From the NCBI GenBank assembly GCA_015680685.1, contig MNCI01009376.1, positions 597,669-661,668 of the forward strand: 64,000 nucleotides of DNA, written 5' to 3'. The notes under the pieces were generated by a model. That model saw only the letters and a program-made list of their open reading frames with translations. It was not told the DNA's origin and made no database searches. This document shows, one piece after another, positions 45,319 through 57,758 of the stretch. How positions within the stretch are numbered: position 1 is the first letter of the stretch; every line of letters begins with the position of its first letter. Source of the stretch: Gnetum montanum (lineage: Eukaryota; Streptophyta; Gnetopsida; Gnetales; Gnetaceae). The position numbers and the translations under genes are program-made.

Positions 45319-47584
45319 GCCCCTAGAAGTCATAACGTTTGATTTTGGAAGCCTTCTTTGGTAAACGAAGAGTTATTTCCTATAGAGTTCAACCTTCATG
45401 AGGCAATGGTAATGTAGATCATTCCCACAAGCTCCAAAAATTAGTTTTTACTCCTTCCCAAACATGGTGCCTCAATACCATCAAAGACACATTTTAGCAT
45501 AACTTGGGTATATGATGTCCATATCTAACATATGAATAGTCATTTATAACATTTTCGATGTTTCTAAACTAAATGAAGCTGTCAAACTTATCATCTAGGT
45601 ATCTAATAATTTGATGATACATTAAATTGTACCTCAAGAGGCCATAACTCAGACTAACAACTCATACATAACAATTTAGTTTTTGGGACTAGCAAAGTTA
45701 ACTTCCTTGGCCATCTTGGACCTTAAGATTAAGTGCTTAATCTATGTAGATAGATAGTCTTAGCTTACTAACCCTAGTCTATCATTAGTTACACTATGAA
45801 AGTTAATATCTTAAGGGGGTAGAAATGTTATCGAGAGTTTAAGTAATGTAGTCAAATTGTTATCAATCCAATGGATTGAAGAATTAGATGATAAACCAGA
45901 ATGATCATGAAGATGTATATCCATTTAGCTTATAACTAAATCATATAGTAGGAACATCATGGAAAATCATAATCTTATTCTATTAAGGTGTATGATACCC
46001 ATGAAGAGAAGTAACCCAAGAGAAAATTCAAGAACGAAAATGAAAGTTACAACATACAATGTGATTACAAGATCCCTACCTAGTGAAAGATAACATCTAC
46101 TATGTTCATGATAAACCTTGGACTAACATAAGCATCGATAGCTCACTCATCTCAGCAATGTTACAACATTTGAAAACTAATATCTTGTGTCTATAAGAAG
46201 TTTTTCTATAGGAATTCCTTTACTAATTCCAACCTAATATGAAAAAGAAGGTATCTATAAGCAAAAAGGTTCCTTTGGAAGTTCTTCCTATGAGCCATAA
46301 AGATTAGTCTATTGTAGAAATCACAACATAGATGGTTATGTGATCTTTTGTAAAGAAGTTAAGCTTAAATTAGTATAAAGGTTTGAAGAGAAATTCTAAG
46401 ATATGATCTTTAAAATTCCAAAAACATCAGAGAATGGATAAGAAATAATGATCAAGATTTTGGAGAAACCACATAGCCTTGGCATTGATATTAAATTCCA
46501 ATTATCAAAAAGATATATATGTCTGATCAACATACTTTTAATTGTTAAATTAATGTCTAGATGTTAGACTTTGTCAAGTGGAATACTTTAGTAATCAAAT
46601 AGAGGACTATATGAAAAATATGTTATTTGTAACATATGCTAATATCAATCCAGTAACATTGATCCTCTATGAAGACTCCAATGAAAAGTTGGAAGTGGTG
46701 CTTACCAATTCTTAAAATATGGATGTGTAAAAGAATCCTTAAAAGAGGAATAAAATTTGAGAAATATATGCCCATAAATTCAACATGAAATTCCATTAGC
46801 CAGTGCAAATTTTGATTACTTTGAATCTTCAATCGAAAAGTTAAATTCTAGAATTGAGAAACATATGATGTTGTTGGATAGAATTCATCAAGAACCATAG
46901 TTTACAAATTATATTTCCATGATTAATGAAGATGATTCAAGAACATTGTTTATTAAGACTTTAGATTATATTTGGTAGAATGCTCAATTCTTCCAAGTTA
47001 CCAAGTTGGTAAAGTTAATTTCTAAAGAAGAAGTTCAGAAGAAGCAAGATCAAGCCTTGCCATCCTGAATAAGACCATTTGATCTTACATCCCTTATGAT
47101 AGAACTACAACTACTTTCATTGATCCTCAAGATTGATCAAGAATAGGGACTATCTTAAAGTTTCTTTTATTTATAATCTTATTATGTTCTTCATTATTTA
47201 GTTTATATTTTAATTTGGTAAATAAAATATCGAAGGTAATGTAAGTTGATAATAAGAATTTACCCTACCTTTACTTGGTGAACCATATATGAGTTACACT
47301 TTATGTTACCCTAGTAAAGATGAGTGATTGATAATTGGTAGACTTTTAATTCATCTATTGGCATTATCTTAGAGAATGAGGTAAGTATTGATAAAATAAG
47401 ATTAAAATTCCCATATATTCATATCAATTATATTTGGTTTGCAGAATAAGTAGGAAAACATTAGGACATAAAACTTCAAATCCAAAGGAAAAATCAAAGT
47501 ATTAGAACATAAAAGGAGCATTGGAGTTGATGAAAGATACTAAACATGAACTTGTTTGAGGACAAACAAAATCTGAGGATATAT
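45319..47584 (+). other. Internal region of element F, right part
   Basis: About 2.3 kb between the end of element A and the 3' LTR of F. No domain recognised; stop density in every frame is close to that expected by chance. A GTTTGAGGACAAAC motif at about 47547-47562 sits near the 3' LTR, where several gypsy elements have a similar end-of-pol or polypurine context. Confidence 0.5.
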
Positions 47585-48155
47585 TGTCATGTACCCATTA
47601 CCAAATGGTACCATTGTATAATGAAGATGGTGTCTCTTCATAACTAACATTATGATTATTATAACAAGATCCAAAAGGTTAGTTATAATTAAGACCTAAA
47701 AGGGTACATTGTAATAATGAAAATTTCTCTTGAGGTGACCTTTGGATGTTTGATCAAAGGTATTTATACATCAACATTATAGGTCATATCTACATTGAGT
47801 TGCAAAGCTAGTAAAAGACAAGTAAAATGTGTTGGCTGAAGTGAGGTAAGAAGAGGATCATTCATCCCTTTTGGTTGATTGTAGGCCTAACTGTGATGGC
47901 ACTACTGGATAGCCTCTAAGGGATAAATGCTAAAGAAGCCCAAAAAAGTCCTTAGATCATGATCTAAATACACTATTCCATTGTAATAAAGCATCCTTTT
48001 CTTTTCTTTTCTTCTACATTTTCCCAATTATTTTCTTTATGCATAATGTTGAATATAATATATATTTGATGTTTTTCACATTATATTCTTATGAATAATG
48101 TCTAATATAACATATATTTTATGTTTATCATGACTTATAAGAAAGGTATGTCATA
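47585..48155 (+). repeat. 3' LTR of element F
   Basis: 571 bp starting TGTCATGTACCCATTACC and ending GGTATGTCATA (final CA mutated to TA). It aligns with 25609-26173 along its whole length. GGATC follows, matching GGATT before the 5' LTR. Confidence 0.85.
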
Positions 48156-50850
48156 GGATCCAATTTTGATAGCATGATTATCTTGCTTGTTCCATAGTCA
48201 TTTTTACATTTCATCAATAAAGATATCAAAGAGAGTTGGAGAAAGTGGACAACCTTAACATTAATTTTTCTCTAGAATTGAATTTTTGTTTCTTTGAATT
48301 GTTATCTATAATTTCAATAACCATTTCCTCATATAATGTTTGAATTGTTGTAAGAAAATCTAAACAAAGACTAATTTTATCCAAGTGTAACCATACTTTT
48401 GGACAAATCACTAAATCATTGCATTTGTAAAACTAATAAAATAAATAAAAACGTTTTAAATAGATACTTTTATAAACTCCATATTGTGTCTAATATCAAG
48501 TGATTAATAGTAAAGTGATTTTTTCTAAAAAAAATTTAACATCTTACCCTTACATAGTTATCTTTAATGCAAGAACTCGTTCTCTTTTCTAACAAAGTAC
48601 CTAACAACATGGTAAAAATACTACTCTCAATAATCATTCAATAATTTTTCAAATTATTTTTATTCCACTTTTTATATAACAAGATATATTTACAATTTTT
48701 GAATGTTTCTTTAATCCTTACTCCATTTCTAAATTGAATTTTTGCAAAATTTCTATATTAATAACAAATCCCACATAGTTTAATAATTCTATATATAAAG
48801 CATCTGAATCTATAGCTTTTCTAGCTACTAGCTTTTTAATATCCTCTATGACTTTCTTAAAAGTAAATTGAAGAGATGCTAATTATATAATAGTAGTATA
48901 ATTATTATATTGTCCTATAAATAGCTTATTTTAAAATAAGTAGATATCTTGAAAATAAAAAGTAAGTAATGAAGACGCTTTATGATGAAAACATTGTTAA
49001 AACTATCTAGGTTTGTTTTTAATGGTGTAAGTAAAATGTTCCTTTTTTTCCTTGATAAATTTATTCTCATGGTTCTAATCAAGCATTTTTATGCCTTAAC
49101 TAAACTTTATCTATGAATCTTATTTGCATTCTTAATATTCTAACTATGATACATACAATCCTCTTCAAATGAAGTCTTCTAGACATCTTGTTATTGTAAA
49201 TGCACAAATTGCTTATTTGCTATAAGAAAAATCTATTCAAGCTTCTTAAGTCATATTTTAAGAGTCCATTTGTTGTGTGCTAAATTCATATATTTTTTCT
49301 TGATTAATGAGAAGAGTATGTTTTAAATTTGGTTGTCTAATAAATAATTGGAATTTGCATCAAAAACTAAACATGACAATGTCAAGATTCCATTAAATCT
49401 TCTTCAACTTTCAACTTCTTAACAAAATTGATATGTTCATTAGAACATAAAAGTAAACCAATGTAAGAGTTACCTTGAGGTCCTATGAAAGTAAATGGTG
49501 AAGGTTGAGAAAATCTACAAAGTCTATTAAAAATAAGAAGATTAAAAATTTTTGACCATTCTAATAGTTGCTGATCCATTTTATTGATAGTACCTTTTGT
49601 AGAATGTTAAGTCCAATTGTGATCTTCAACAATGTCTAAACTACCAATATTATGTTGCCACTAAATAAGTTTTGCTTCCTATGAATATATCCTTGCATTA
49701 AAATGTACACAAATAAATACTGAGCCTTTTGTTATAAATTCTACAATATCTCTTGCTAAGAACTGAAAAGGATGATTACAACATAGCTCTCTAAAATCAT
49801 AAAGTGTATCATCTCTAGAAACGAAATAGCATAAAATAAGGAAAAAATAACCATACTAACACAAGTTTTTTAGCCAAACATATTATTTAAGATCATTTAT
49901 TTTTTCTAAAACTACATAATTTTCAACACATTTCCTCACTAATATTGTAATTCTCATAGAAGATCTACCTCTTCATCTAACTCTTTTATTTCTTGAAATA
50001 AATCTAATAAATCCAAGGACTACAAAATCTATAGAAACAATATCCTTACAAGTTTTAACAAAATCAAAAATATCAAAACTATCAAAGAAGCTAATACTAT
50101 TCAAAGAAATGACTTTATTTGTAATTCTATCATCAATATTATGAATTCCACATCTTAAATGGCCTTTCTTAAAATAAATTTTGGAATAATACTTATTTTT
50201 AATGAGTATCATGTTTCTAGCATTAGGTATACTATAAAACCTTGTTTGTAAGCTACTCAGCCCTTTCTTCAAGTTCCTTTTAAGTAAGATCTTCATTTAT
50301 CAAAATGTTTTATGTGTTCTTAATTTACTTCATGTGTTTTTGATGTCTCCAAATGTGCACTCTATCTTCTACGTTATGAAACCTAATAATTACATATTGG
50401 GGATTTTTACATCATTGAACTAGAACCATAAAAACTTATCAATTTTCAAAGAATTTATATGCATATCATCTATAAATTTTTCAAACTTCTTAAATAAAGT
50501 TTAACCTATTTCATCCTCTATCTCTTGGATACATACAAAATGCAAATTTTTTTCTTTTGATGTTTTTTTGTCTTGCTTTTTCAAAGCTACTATGATTGTA
50601 GATCCCATATTTATCTCTATTCCTTAAAGATTAGAATTATTTTTCTTTTCCTCCACCTTGGCTTCAAGTTATACTAATTATAGCAAAATCTATTCATTAT
50701 CCTTTGAGCATCACTAGTCTTCTTTTTTCCTTCAATCTTCTCTTCAAGGGTTGATTTCCTTTGAAGAATTTCTTTGCTTTGTTCATGAATTTCAGACATT
50801 AATTCCATTTTGCTAAAAATAAACTCCCATTGTGCAACTAAAATTTCTTT
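48156..50850 (-). mobile_element. LINE, 5' half (endonuclease and start of RT)
   Basis: Reading down the minus strand from about 50850 there is a coiled-coil-like stretch (MSEIHEQSKEILQRKSTLEE), a decayed region, then an APE-type endonuclease. The latter has VFICVHFNARI near 49760 (usual LGDFNAR), TFIGPQGNSYIGLLLCSNE near 49470, and ESxH near 49380. RT then begins with LLGTLLEKRTSS near 48600, VWLHLDKISLCLDFLTTIQ, LYEEM, and GCPLSPTLFDIFIDEM at about 48208-48255. It runs to 48156, where element F interrupts it. The RT resembles CR1/Jockey/Dualen-like LINEs rather than the L1 or RTE types usual in seed plants, although I cannot place it by eye alone. Many frameshifts; inactive. Confidence 0.75.
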
Positions 50851-52021
50851 GAGAAGTTACAATTATGATTTTTTTTTGTTTATCCTATGATGATGCCATA
50901 ATAAAATTTACTTTGAGAGTAGTAACAAATCATACACCATCATACCTTAATTATTTCATACATCCATTCATTTTATTGATCACATGGCACCTACCTAATA
51001 TTATCATAAACTAAATAGTAAATTTTAAATAAATCAAAATAAAATAAGTAGAAGAAAAATTTATACAACCAATATAAAATACCAATATTCATAGGGTACA
51101 AGTAATACCAATACAATGATAACATTCATGTAATATCATCTTTCAATCAAAATATTAAGCATTAGAAATATCCCTAGATAGAATTATTATTAATCTTAAT
51201 AAAATAGTTGAATGTTGAAGCCAGATGATATATCCACCAAGGTATCATTTTGATGTATCATAGGCTTGCTAAGGGTATTATTTAGGTATATAAAACTTAC
51301 ATGGTATATAACCTTAAGTTATAGATATAGAACATATTATAGAACCTAAAGAACCATTATTTCATGTCAAAACATGAAAGCTTATGGGCTCAACATATGG
51401 GATGTTATAGTAGTTATAGTTTAATATAGTTAAAAAATATTAGTGTAGCTTATATAAAAAATTATTGGTAAATAATTATAGCTTATATAATAAAAGAATT
51501 ATGTAAATATTTATGGTGAATTATGAGATCAACAATTCAAAAAAAAATAACCACATAATTGGGTAACCCAAAAGGATAATATAATATAGTAGTTAAAATA
51601 ATAATTAGAATAAAACATATAATCAAGGTCATGTAGTATGAGGATGTTGGAATCCAAACAAAGCTTCTAATGATATTTATCCCTAAGACATTTATAACAT
51701 TAGAACTTAATATTGTCCACTAGAATTAAACTCATAGCTTCAAGTTTCAAAATCAAGGTCACATAATATAGTAAGCTATACTTAAACATCTTATAATTTC
51801 ACATAAAATGTAAATAGCTCATAAAGAAAATAATCTTAGTTATATAAAACCATGAAAACTAGACTAGTAAGAAATCAAACATAAAAAAAAAAAGACTTTA
51901 GTAAATAAAGGATCAAGGATTTAAATATAGAAATGGTTAAACATATCAATAAAATGATTGTAGATCCCATATTTATCTCTATTCCTACCTTGAAATCAAA
52001 CTTAGTATTAATTTTTATGGA
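50851..52021. other. AT-rich interval without recognisable genes
   Basis: No ORF, LTR pair or RNA gene recognised. It contains the left flank of the LINE 5' end, which is not sharply defined. Confidence 0.35.
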
Positions 52022-52772
52022 TCAAGAAAATGTATCATTCTTTAATGTTGTAAGGTGCACCATTGTGCCCATTTGGGTTCCTACTACTCTCAACGTTTTT
52101 AGAATGATTAAAATGAGAAAATGAAAGCAAAGCTTAAGCACATCATCATTGTAATGATACACCATGTACTTGATCAATAAGTAGGTAAAATTTTCTTCCT
52201 CTTGAAACTTCAGAGCCTTCGTCACCTAGAGAGCTAGGCTTAAGATATATATGGTCTATGTGGATGGCAGGATGTGTGTAACAATCATTCTAGCCATCAC
52301 ATGGTGCTCAGGCCATAGGTTCACAAAGTGTATCCCCTAAGCAAGCCTGTTGGAGTATGACTCTTTGATAAAATAATGGAATAGCTCATACTTCTCTTCC
52401 ATATTGACAAACCACTCCTGTATTCATGTAGCAATAATCTTTACCTAAGTTTTCCACAAGAAGAAAAATAGAAAACATTTAGGAGGGTCTAGCTTAGTTA
52501 CATGTGACTTCAAGTTCATAGACAATTCTAAGATCTCCTCTTGTTAGAACCAATTAATGGAAAGTCATATGACTATGCCACACCACATTATTTCTAGCTA
52601 CTACTTTATAGCCACATCAATGTGGTCAAACCACTTGGTAAAAACTTCAATATTTTATTTCTAAGAGCCTAAAAATGACAAGAAATTTAAACATGCAAAA
52701 ATTATCAATAATTTCCTTATTAAAGTCCATTCTTACCTTATCTTGCTTCTCTGAGGTGGATTCTTTAGCCAT
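52022..52772 (-). pseudogene. Unrecognised pseudogene with an apparent intron
   Basis: On the minus strand an ATG at 52772 opens MAKESTSEKQDK, which runs straight into a donor-like AAG/GTAAGA. About 90 bp later a pyrimidine-rich CATTTTTAG acceptor leads into a frame that can be followed for about 210 codons to 52022 with only scattered stops, mostly at Gln codons. Well-formed segments include EWFVNMEEKYELFHYFIKES, HFVNLWPEHHVMARMIVTHI and KALKFQEEENFTYLLIKYM. I do not recognise the family. It may be an accessory ORF of a retrotransposon, like the 3' ORF of element B or the antisense gene of A, or a host gene remnant. No LTRs were found around it. Confidence 0.45.
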
Positions 52773-53099
52773 TTATACTACTTCCTATGTGTGAAAATAG
52801 TTGAAAATGCCATATAGGTCATTTTCTAACACTAGGATGTGAGACAAGCCCTAATAAAAAAGATATGGCTTACTTGACATGAAGAAATGTGATGCTTGTA
52901 TGACATGGACCTCTTCTACTTAGCTATGGTCCCTCAAGGAATGGAAGAGTAGAGAAATTAGAGCAGTGGCAGCTAGGCAATCCTAATCACCAAGAAAAAG
53001 AGAACACACAGTGCTGCGAGAGAATTTTGCAAGAATAATATCTATCCCCATGGGTGGTGGCTTTAAGATAAGCCCACTGCCTTACTGTTTACTTTTTTT

Positions 53100-53560
53100 T
53101 TCATGTTTCTATCATATCAATCTTCATCAAAGAATTGATATTTTTTTATATGGATTGGTTCAAACTATACCACAAAAGTGGTATAAATTGATATATTCAA
53201 ACATCATGATTTTAAGATATCGAATGTTATCAAAACCATATTGTTAAAATGTAAAACTTTCAAGAAAAATTTTTATTTATTGATTCTCATCAATCAACTC
53301 TATATAAATCAATATAATTTTCTATGAACATATTAACCTTTATCATGTTCATGTTGTTCAAATGCAAAACTCACAAGAAAATTTTATCTGTATTGATACA
53401 CATCAATTGAATTCATATGGATTGATATTAGTAAACATAAACATATCAATTTGAATCAATGAGATTGCTACATTTATTAATAACCTGAATCCAAATTCTA
53501 CCCATATCAATTTAAATTGCACCAATGGATATACTTCTGTTTAATTTATCACAAGACATC
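53100..53560. repeat. Degenerate tandem repeat rich in ATATCAAT
   Basis: A segment beginning TGTTAAAATGTAAAACTTTC (53242) recurs 113 bp later as TGTTCAAATGCAAAACTCAC (53355), with the following TATTGAT..CATCAAT blocks also repeated. A perfect 8-bp inverted repeat with a 4-base loop (TATACCAC/GTGGTATA) lies at 53166-53185. Low similarity; two or three units at most. Confidence 0.4.
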
Positions 53561-55340
53561 AAGCATGTGATATCTATTGATATGATTGAACTTTGAAACA
53601 TTTAGTTTTCTCATCGTGCATGTATGGACATCAATCCTGAGATGTTCCTCAATAAAATAATCTTATTAATTATGTCTCATCACTCCTTTGATATAGATGA
53701 ATATTAAGAAAATAAATTTATCTAGCTAATGTATTTATTAAAATAACTTCCCTTTTTACTTCTTGTAATTAAATCTTATTATTAGGTTAGTAATTCACAT
53801 ATAACTTTATTAAGAAGTTTCTTCCTAGGATTATTTTGGCTAAACTTCTCCTCACAAGGTTTGCTTCATTTGTTGGAAGGATGACTTACAATCTCAATAT
53901 TCTACTTTTCCTAAGTTTTAAGGATCTGAGATGCATTTCTTTCAACAAACTCATTCCCTAACTTTGTCTTCAATCAGCTTTCATGTTGGTTATACCCTAC
54001 TATCCTATCCAATTTTAATTTGTGTATCCCTTCCCCCTAATTAATCTAGGGTATGTCAGTAGCCTAGGTTAATTATTTGAATGATAATTTATGGTAACTA
54101 TAGTACAAGCATGGTAGAAGAATAGACCAAAAGTAAAAATGCTATGGGTTTTATATATTCTCCCCTATGTATGAGACACTAGTAAGCTTTAATCTTCCAA
54201 TCATTACTATTCATAATGTTGTGCCATAGTAGAGATTTCAACCACTAACTCTTATGGAAGGCATATTGTAAAATAATTGAAGGATCAAAGAGTCTTAATT
54301 ACCTCTCAAAATAATAAGTGTCACCCTAAGAGACAAATGGAGGAATGAAGCTAAAAATAGGAAAGTAGAAGAGGAATTAAAAATATTTTAATTAAATTAA
54401 AAGAAATTGAACAAGAAATAGTCCATAAGGTATAAAGTAGCATAAGCTATGAGACTAAATAACATAAGTAAGGTAAATGGATAAAAATGATGATAACTAT
54501 TAAAATAGAATTCTTGGGTATGTGAACCTACCTTATATAGTATCATATCCTACCTCAAATATGATGGTATTAGAAATTATTTTGAGGGATTGTTACCTCA
54601 CCCATATGCACTTTTCTCACAAAAGGGGATTCATGTGGGATGCTTCAAATTTTGAGCTCATGAGCATCATCCCAACTATAAAACTCTTATGGGAGTGTAA
54701 CTTAGCTCATGATTGAAGGTTCTTGTAGGACTATATTCTTCTTGAAAGTCTCATTTTTTGAATAATAACTATATTATGTCGTCTTTAATGATGAGGTGCT
54801 TGTGGAAGCCAAATTCATTTTGTATTTGTTTAATTGAATGGATTGCTCACATGGGCACCAATCAAATTTCAAATCATTTTTACACCTTTTTTTCTAGACC
54901 TAATATAACACACCCTTTTCACCTTATTGACTTATGCATGTAGGTAATTAATAGAGCCATGCATTGATAATCATTAACCTAAACATAGTTATTTCTCCCA
55001 TGACTCATGAAACTTGAAACTTAAGAAATATTATTTGAAAAGAAAAAAATAAGGTTTATTGTACACATTTTATTAATTTATTTTCCTAAAGCACATTCTT
55101 AGTTGAATTTTTTATTTAAACCATCTTATCTCAAGGTAGGGGGAGCTATGCTTCTCCCTTGCATTCTAGACATGATGCTAATGAATTCTTTATAGTCCCA
55201 ACTAACAATGGAATTTCCTATTTCCCTCTACAATTTTCAAGGTAAAAGCTATAGACTAATGTGTTTTTATTATTTTTACAATATTGAATAAGGCATTTTC
55301 TTGAGGTTACTTCCCATAGCCTTAACTTCTATTTGAGAAT
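53561..55340. other. AT-rich interval, possible 3' region of element D
   Basis: This is where the 3' UTR and 3' LTR of the minus-strand element D should lie. No LTR could be confirmed, because its partner would be beyond the insertion of C. No gene recognised. Confidence 0.35.
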
Positions 55341-56565
55341 TATCATAACATGATTCCTTTAAGGGGTAAATGGGATCACTCATTTCTACCAATTCATCTA
55401 CTTCTAATTCCTCAATTTGGTGTTGATTGTAATGTTGGAGCCTTTTTCCATTTACTGGAAGTATAGTAGATAAGTCCTCTATGGATGCAATTAGAACACT
55501 TTCATTATTATGGATTTGTAACTCTAGGTATGGGCCTTCCCACCTAGTTTTCCTAGAAATTTGTGTAGTCTCATATTATATAATAACACTTTATCACCTT
55601 CTAAGAAATTTTTCTTAATTATTTTTTAACATAAATACACTTCATTTTTTCTTAATTATCCTTTTCTTGTCAAGTGCATGCATACATACTTCATAAAGTT
55701 CATGTATTTGAGTTATTCTAAAGTCTTGGTGTATTTCCTCATCAAAATTTAAGTATTGTGATAATCTTAAAGAGTGTTATTTTATTTCAATGGGAGATAA
55801 ACATTGATTTTCATAAATCAATTGATAAGGTAAATATCCTAAATTTAGCTTATAAGTAATCTTATAAGCCCAGAGTACATCTTGTAATTTTTTAGACTAG
55901 TCTTTCTTCTTAGCACATATGATTTTTGTTAAGATTTTTAGAATGATTCTATTTGCATTTTCTACTTGACCATTTGTTTGAGAATGGTAGGTTATATATA
56001 TGTTATATTGGATTTTGCTAGATTTAAGGAATTTCTCCTTTATTGTATTTACAAAATAAGTTTCTTAATCACTAATGAGTGATCATGGAGTTCAAAATCC
56101 TATTAATATATGTTCTCTTAGAAAAGCTACAACTACTTTAACATTTTTTGTTCATGCCGCTTTAGCCTCCACCCATTTAGTGACATAGTCTATACATACC
56201 AAGATATATTGACATCAATTAGAATGTTGGAAATGTCCTAGAAAATCTATGTTGCATACATCAAAAGGTTTTGTTATTACAATGGGATTAAGTAACATCT
56301 CTTGTCATTTTGTTATTGCCTCTAAACGTTGACACTTATCACATCCTTGGTCATATGTATGAGCATCTTTAAATATAGTGGGCCTATAAAACCCACATTG
56401 TACTATTTTTATAATGATTCGTCAACTCTCAAAATGTCCACCTCCAAGGTCATCATGACACATGTGTAGAATTTCTTGTTGCTCTCATTCTACCACACAT
56501 CATCTAGCCATATTGTCCTTACATATTTTATAAACATATGATATATTTCAAATATTGTTGAAAAT
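55340..56565 (-). pseudogene. Integrase remnant of element D
   Basis: The HHCC region reads LHMCHDDLGGGHFES and, about 30 residues on, CDKCQRLEAITK (56320-56480). The core has NIDFLGHFQHSN with the first Asp (about 56250), LISDxETYF with the second Asp (about 56065), and TNGQVENANRIILKIL with the catalytic Glu (about 55965). All three catalytic acids are therefore still encoded, although stops interrupt the frame between them. The C-terminal domain appears as RWEGPYLELQI and ILPVNGKRLQHYN at 55420-55550. Confidence 0.8.
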
Positions 56566-56569
56566 GTTT

Positions 56570-57758
56570 CTTAGAAAATACCTTTTCTCTACTTTACTCC
56601 ATTAAGTTGGTGTTTTCATTATGGCTAGGTAGTTTTCTATGTCTATAAAGTAAGGGTCTTTATTTATTAAAAAGAGATATTCATCAGAGAATTTTTCATT
56701 AAACACTCCTCTTGTTCTATTTTCCTCCTTGGTTTCTAGTCTAGAAAGATTATCTACCATAACATTTTCTCTACTTCTCTTATCTAAAATATCGAGATCG
56801 AATTTTTGGACTATAAGACACCACCTCATAATCTTACCATTTTTGTATTTTTTATTTGGTAAACATTTTATGGCTAAATGATTGGGGTAAAATCTGGTTT
56901 TATATCATATTAAATAATGCCTAAATTTATCTAATGCATAGATAATACCGAAGAGTTCTTTCTCAGTAGTTGTACAATTAACTTGGGATTGATCTAAACT
57001 TTTGAAGACATAATAAATTACTCTAGGTTTATTGTCTATGTATTGTCCCAAGATTGCCCCTAGATCCATGTCACTAGCATCACACATCAAATCAAAAGGA
57101 AAATCCTAATTAGGTACATTAAGTATAGGAGTAGTGGTTACTCATTTTTTGAGTTTAGAGACTACTTTCTTGGAGTCCATATAAGGGAAACATCTTTTTC
57201 TAAGACCATGCAAAGATGTTTGGCTATTTTTGAAAATTCTTTAATGAACCATGTATAATATCCAACATGCTCTAAGAATGATCAAATTATTTTTAGGTTT
57301 GTTGTAGCTAGAAGTATAGAGATTACTTTTACTTTTTCATCATCCATCATAATTCCTTCCTTGAAAATTACATGTCCTGAGCCTACACCACTTATTACCA
57401 TTAAATGACTCTTTTCCCAACTAATTTTAAGTTTTCACCTATACATCTATCCAAGACATATTCTAAGTGTTCTAATGCTTATACATAAGTATCCCCATAT
57501 ACCCAAAAATAATTTATAGATACTTCTAAATATTCTTCTAGCATATCGGAAAAGAATGATATCATAGCTCTTTGGAAGGTAGTAGGTGCATTATAAAAAC
57601 CAAAAGGCATTCATCTATAAGTGAAGGTTCCATAAAGGCATGTAAAGGTTATTTTATGTTGATCTTCTAGTACAATAGCTACTTCATTGTAACTGCTAAG
57701 CCCATCCAAACAACAATAATACTCATATCATCTAGCCTCTCCAAGATTTGGTTTATAT
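56570..57758 (-). pseudogene. RT and RNase H remnant of element D
   Basis: From 57758 downward the frame reads INQILERLDD and, after a frameshift, YYCCLDGLSSYNEVAI, HKITFTCLYGTFTYR and MPFGFYNAPTTFQRAMISFF (about 57570). The catalytic box reads EVSINYFWVYG near 57520, where EVFMDDFSVYG is expected, so both catalytic Asp residues are lost (to Asn and Tyr). RNase H is better kept: MMCDASDMDLGAILGQ and TTTEKELFGIIYALDKFRHY in an open stretch at 56905-57090. The C-terminal side (FDLDILDKRSRENVMVDNLS) is in another open stretch at 56602-56829. Only the second half of RT is present. Confidence 0.8.

Larger units (their letters stand above)
25609..48155 (+). mobile_element. LTR retrotransposon F, inserted in the LINE and split by element A
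   Basis: LTRs at 25609-26173 and 47585-48155 bound a 22.5-kb span, of which 17.6 kb is the nested element A. The flanking 5-bp repeats are GGATT (25604-25608) and GGATC (48156-48160), differing by one transition. A motif like GTTTGAGGACAAAC lies about 30 bp before the 3' LTR, as in several gypsy lineages. F's own internal sequence (about 3.8 kb) has no recognisable gag or pol, so it may be a non-autonomous or deleted copy. A solo LTR of this family lies at 6881-7421. Confidence 0.8.
55340..57758 (-). mobile_element. Athila/Cyclops-type Ty3/gypsy element D, 3' part of pol, truncated by C
   Basis: A minus-strand pol in the order RT, RNase H, integrase. It starts inside RT at 57758, where the LTR of element C begins, so C inserted into it and the rest of D should lie beyond C. 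Integrase ends near 55340 without a chromodomain. Overall motif spelling fits Athila/Cyclops elements. It belongs to a different family from B and E, judging by RT and integrase wording. Confidence 0.75.

Noticed and set aside
45540-46560. A plus-strand frame in element F that looks protein-like once stops are ignored
   Set aside because: Its stop density, about one in fifteen codons, is what AT-rich random sequence gives, and no domain was recognised.
45319-47584. Element F as an integrated pararetrovirus
   Set aside because: It has two LTRs with a 5-bp target-site duplication and no recognisable viral protein; an LTR retrotransposon explains it.
53166-53185. Perfect 8-bp inverted repeat as a terminator or MITE end
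   Set aside because: A single short hairpin without a T tract, transposon ends or target duplication, in AT-rich DNA where such hairpins arise by chance.
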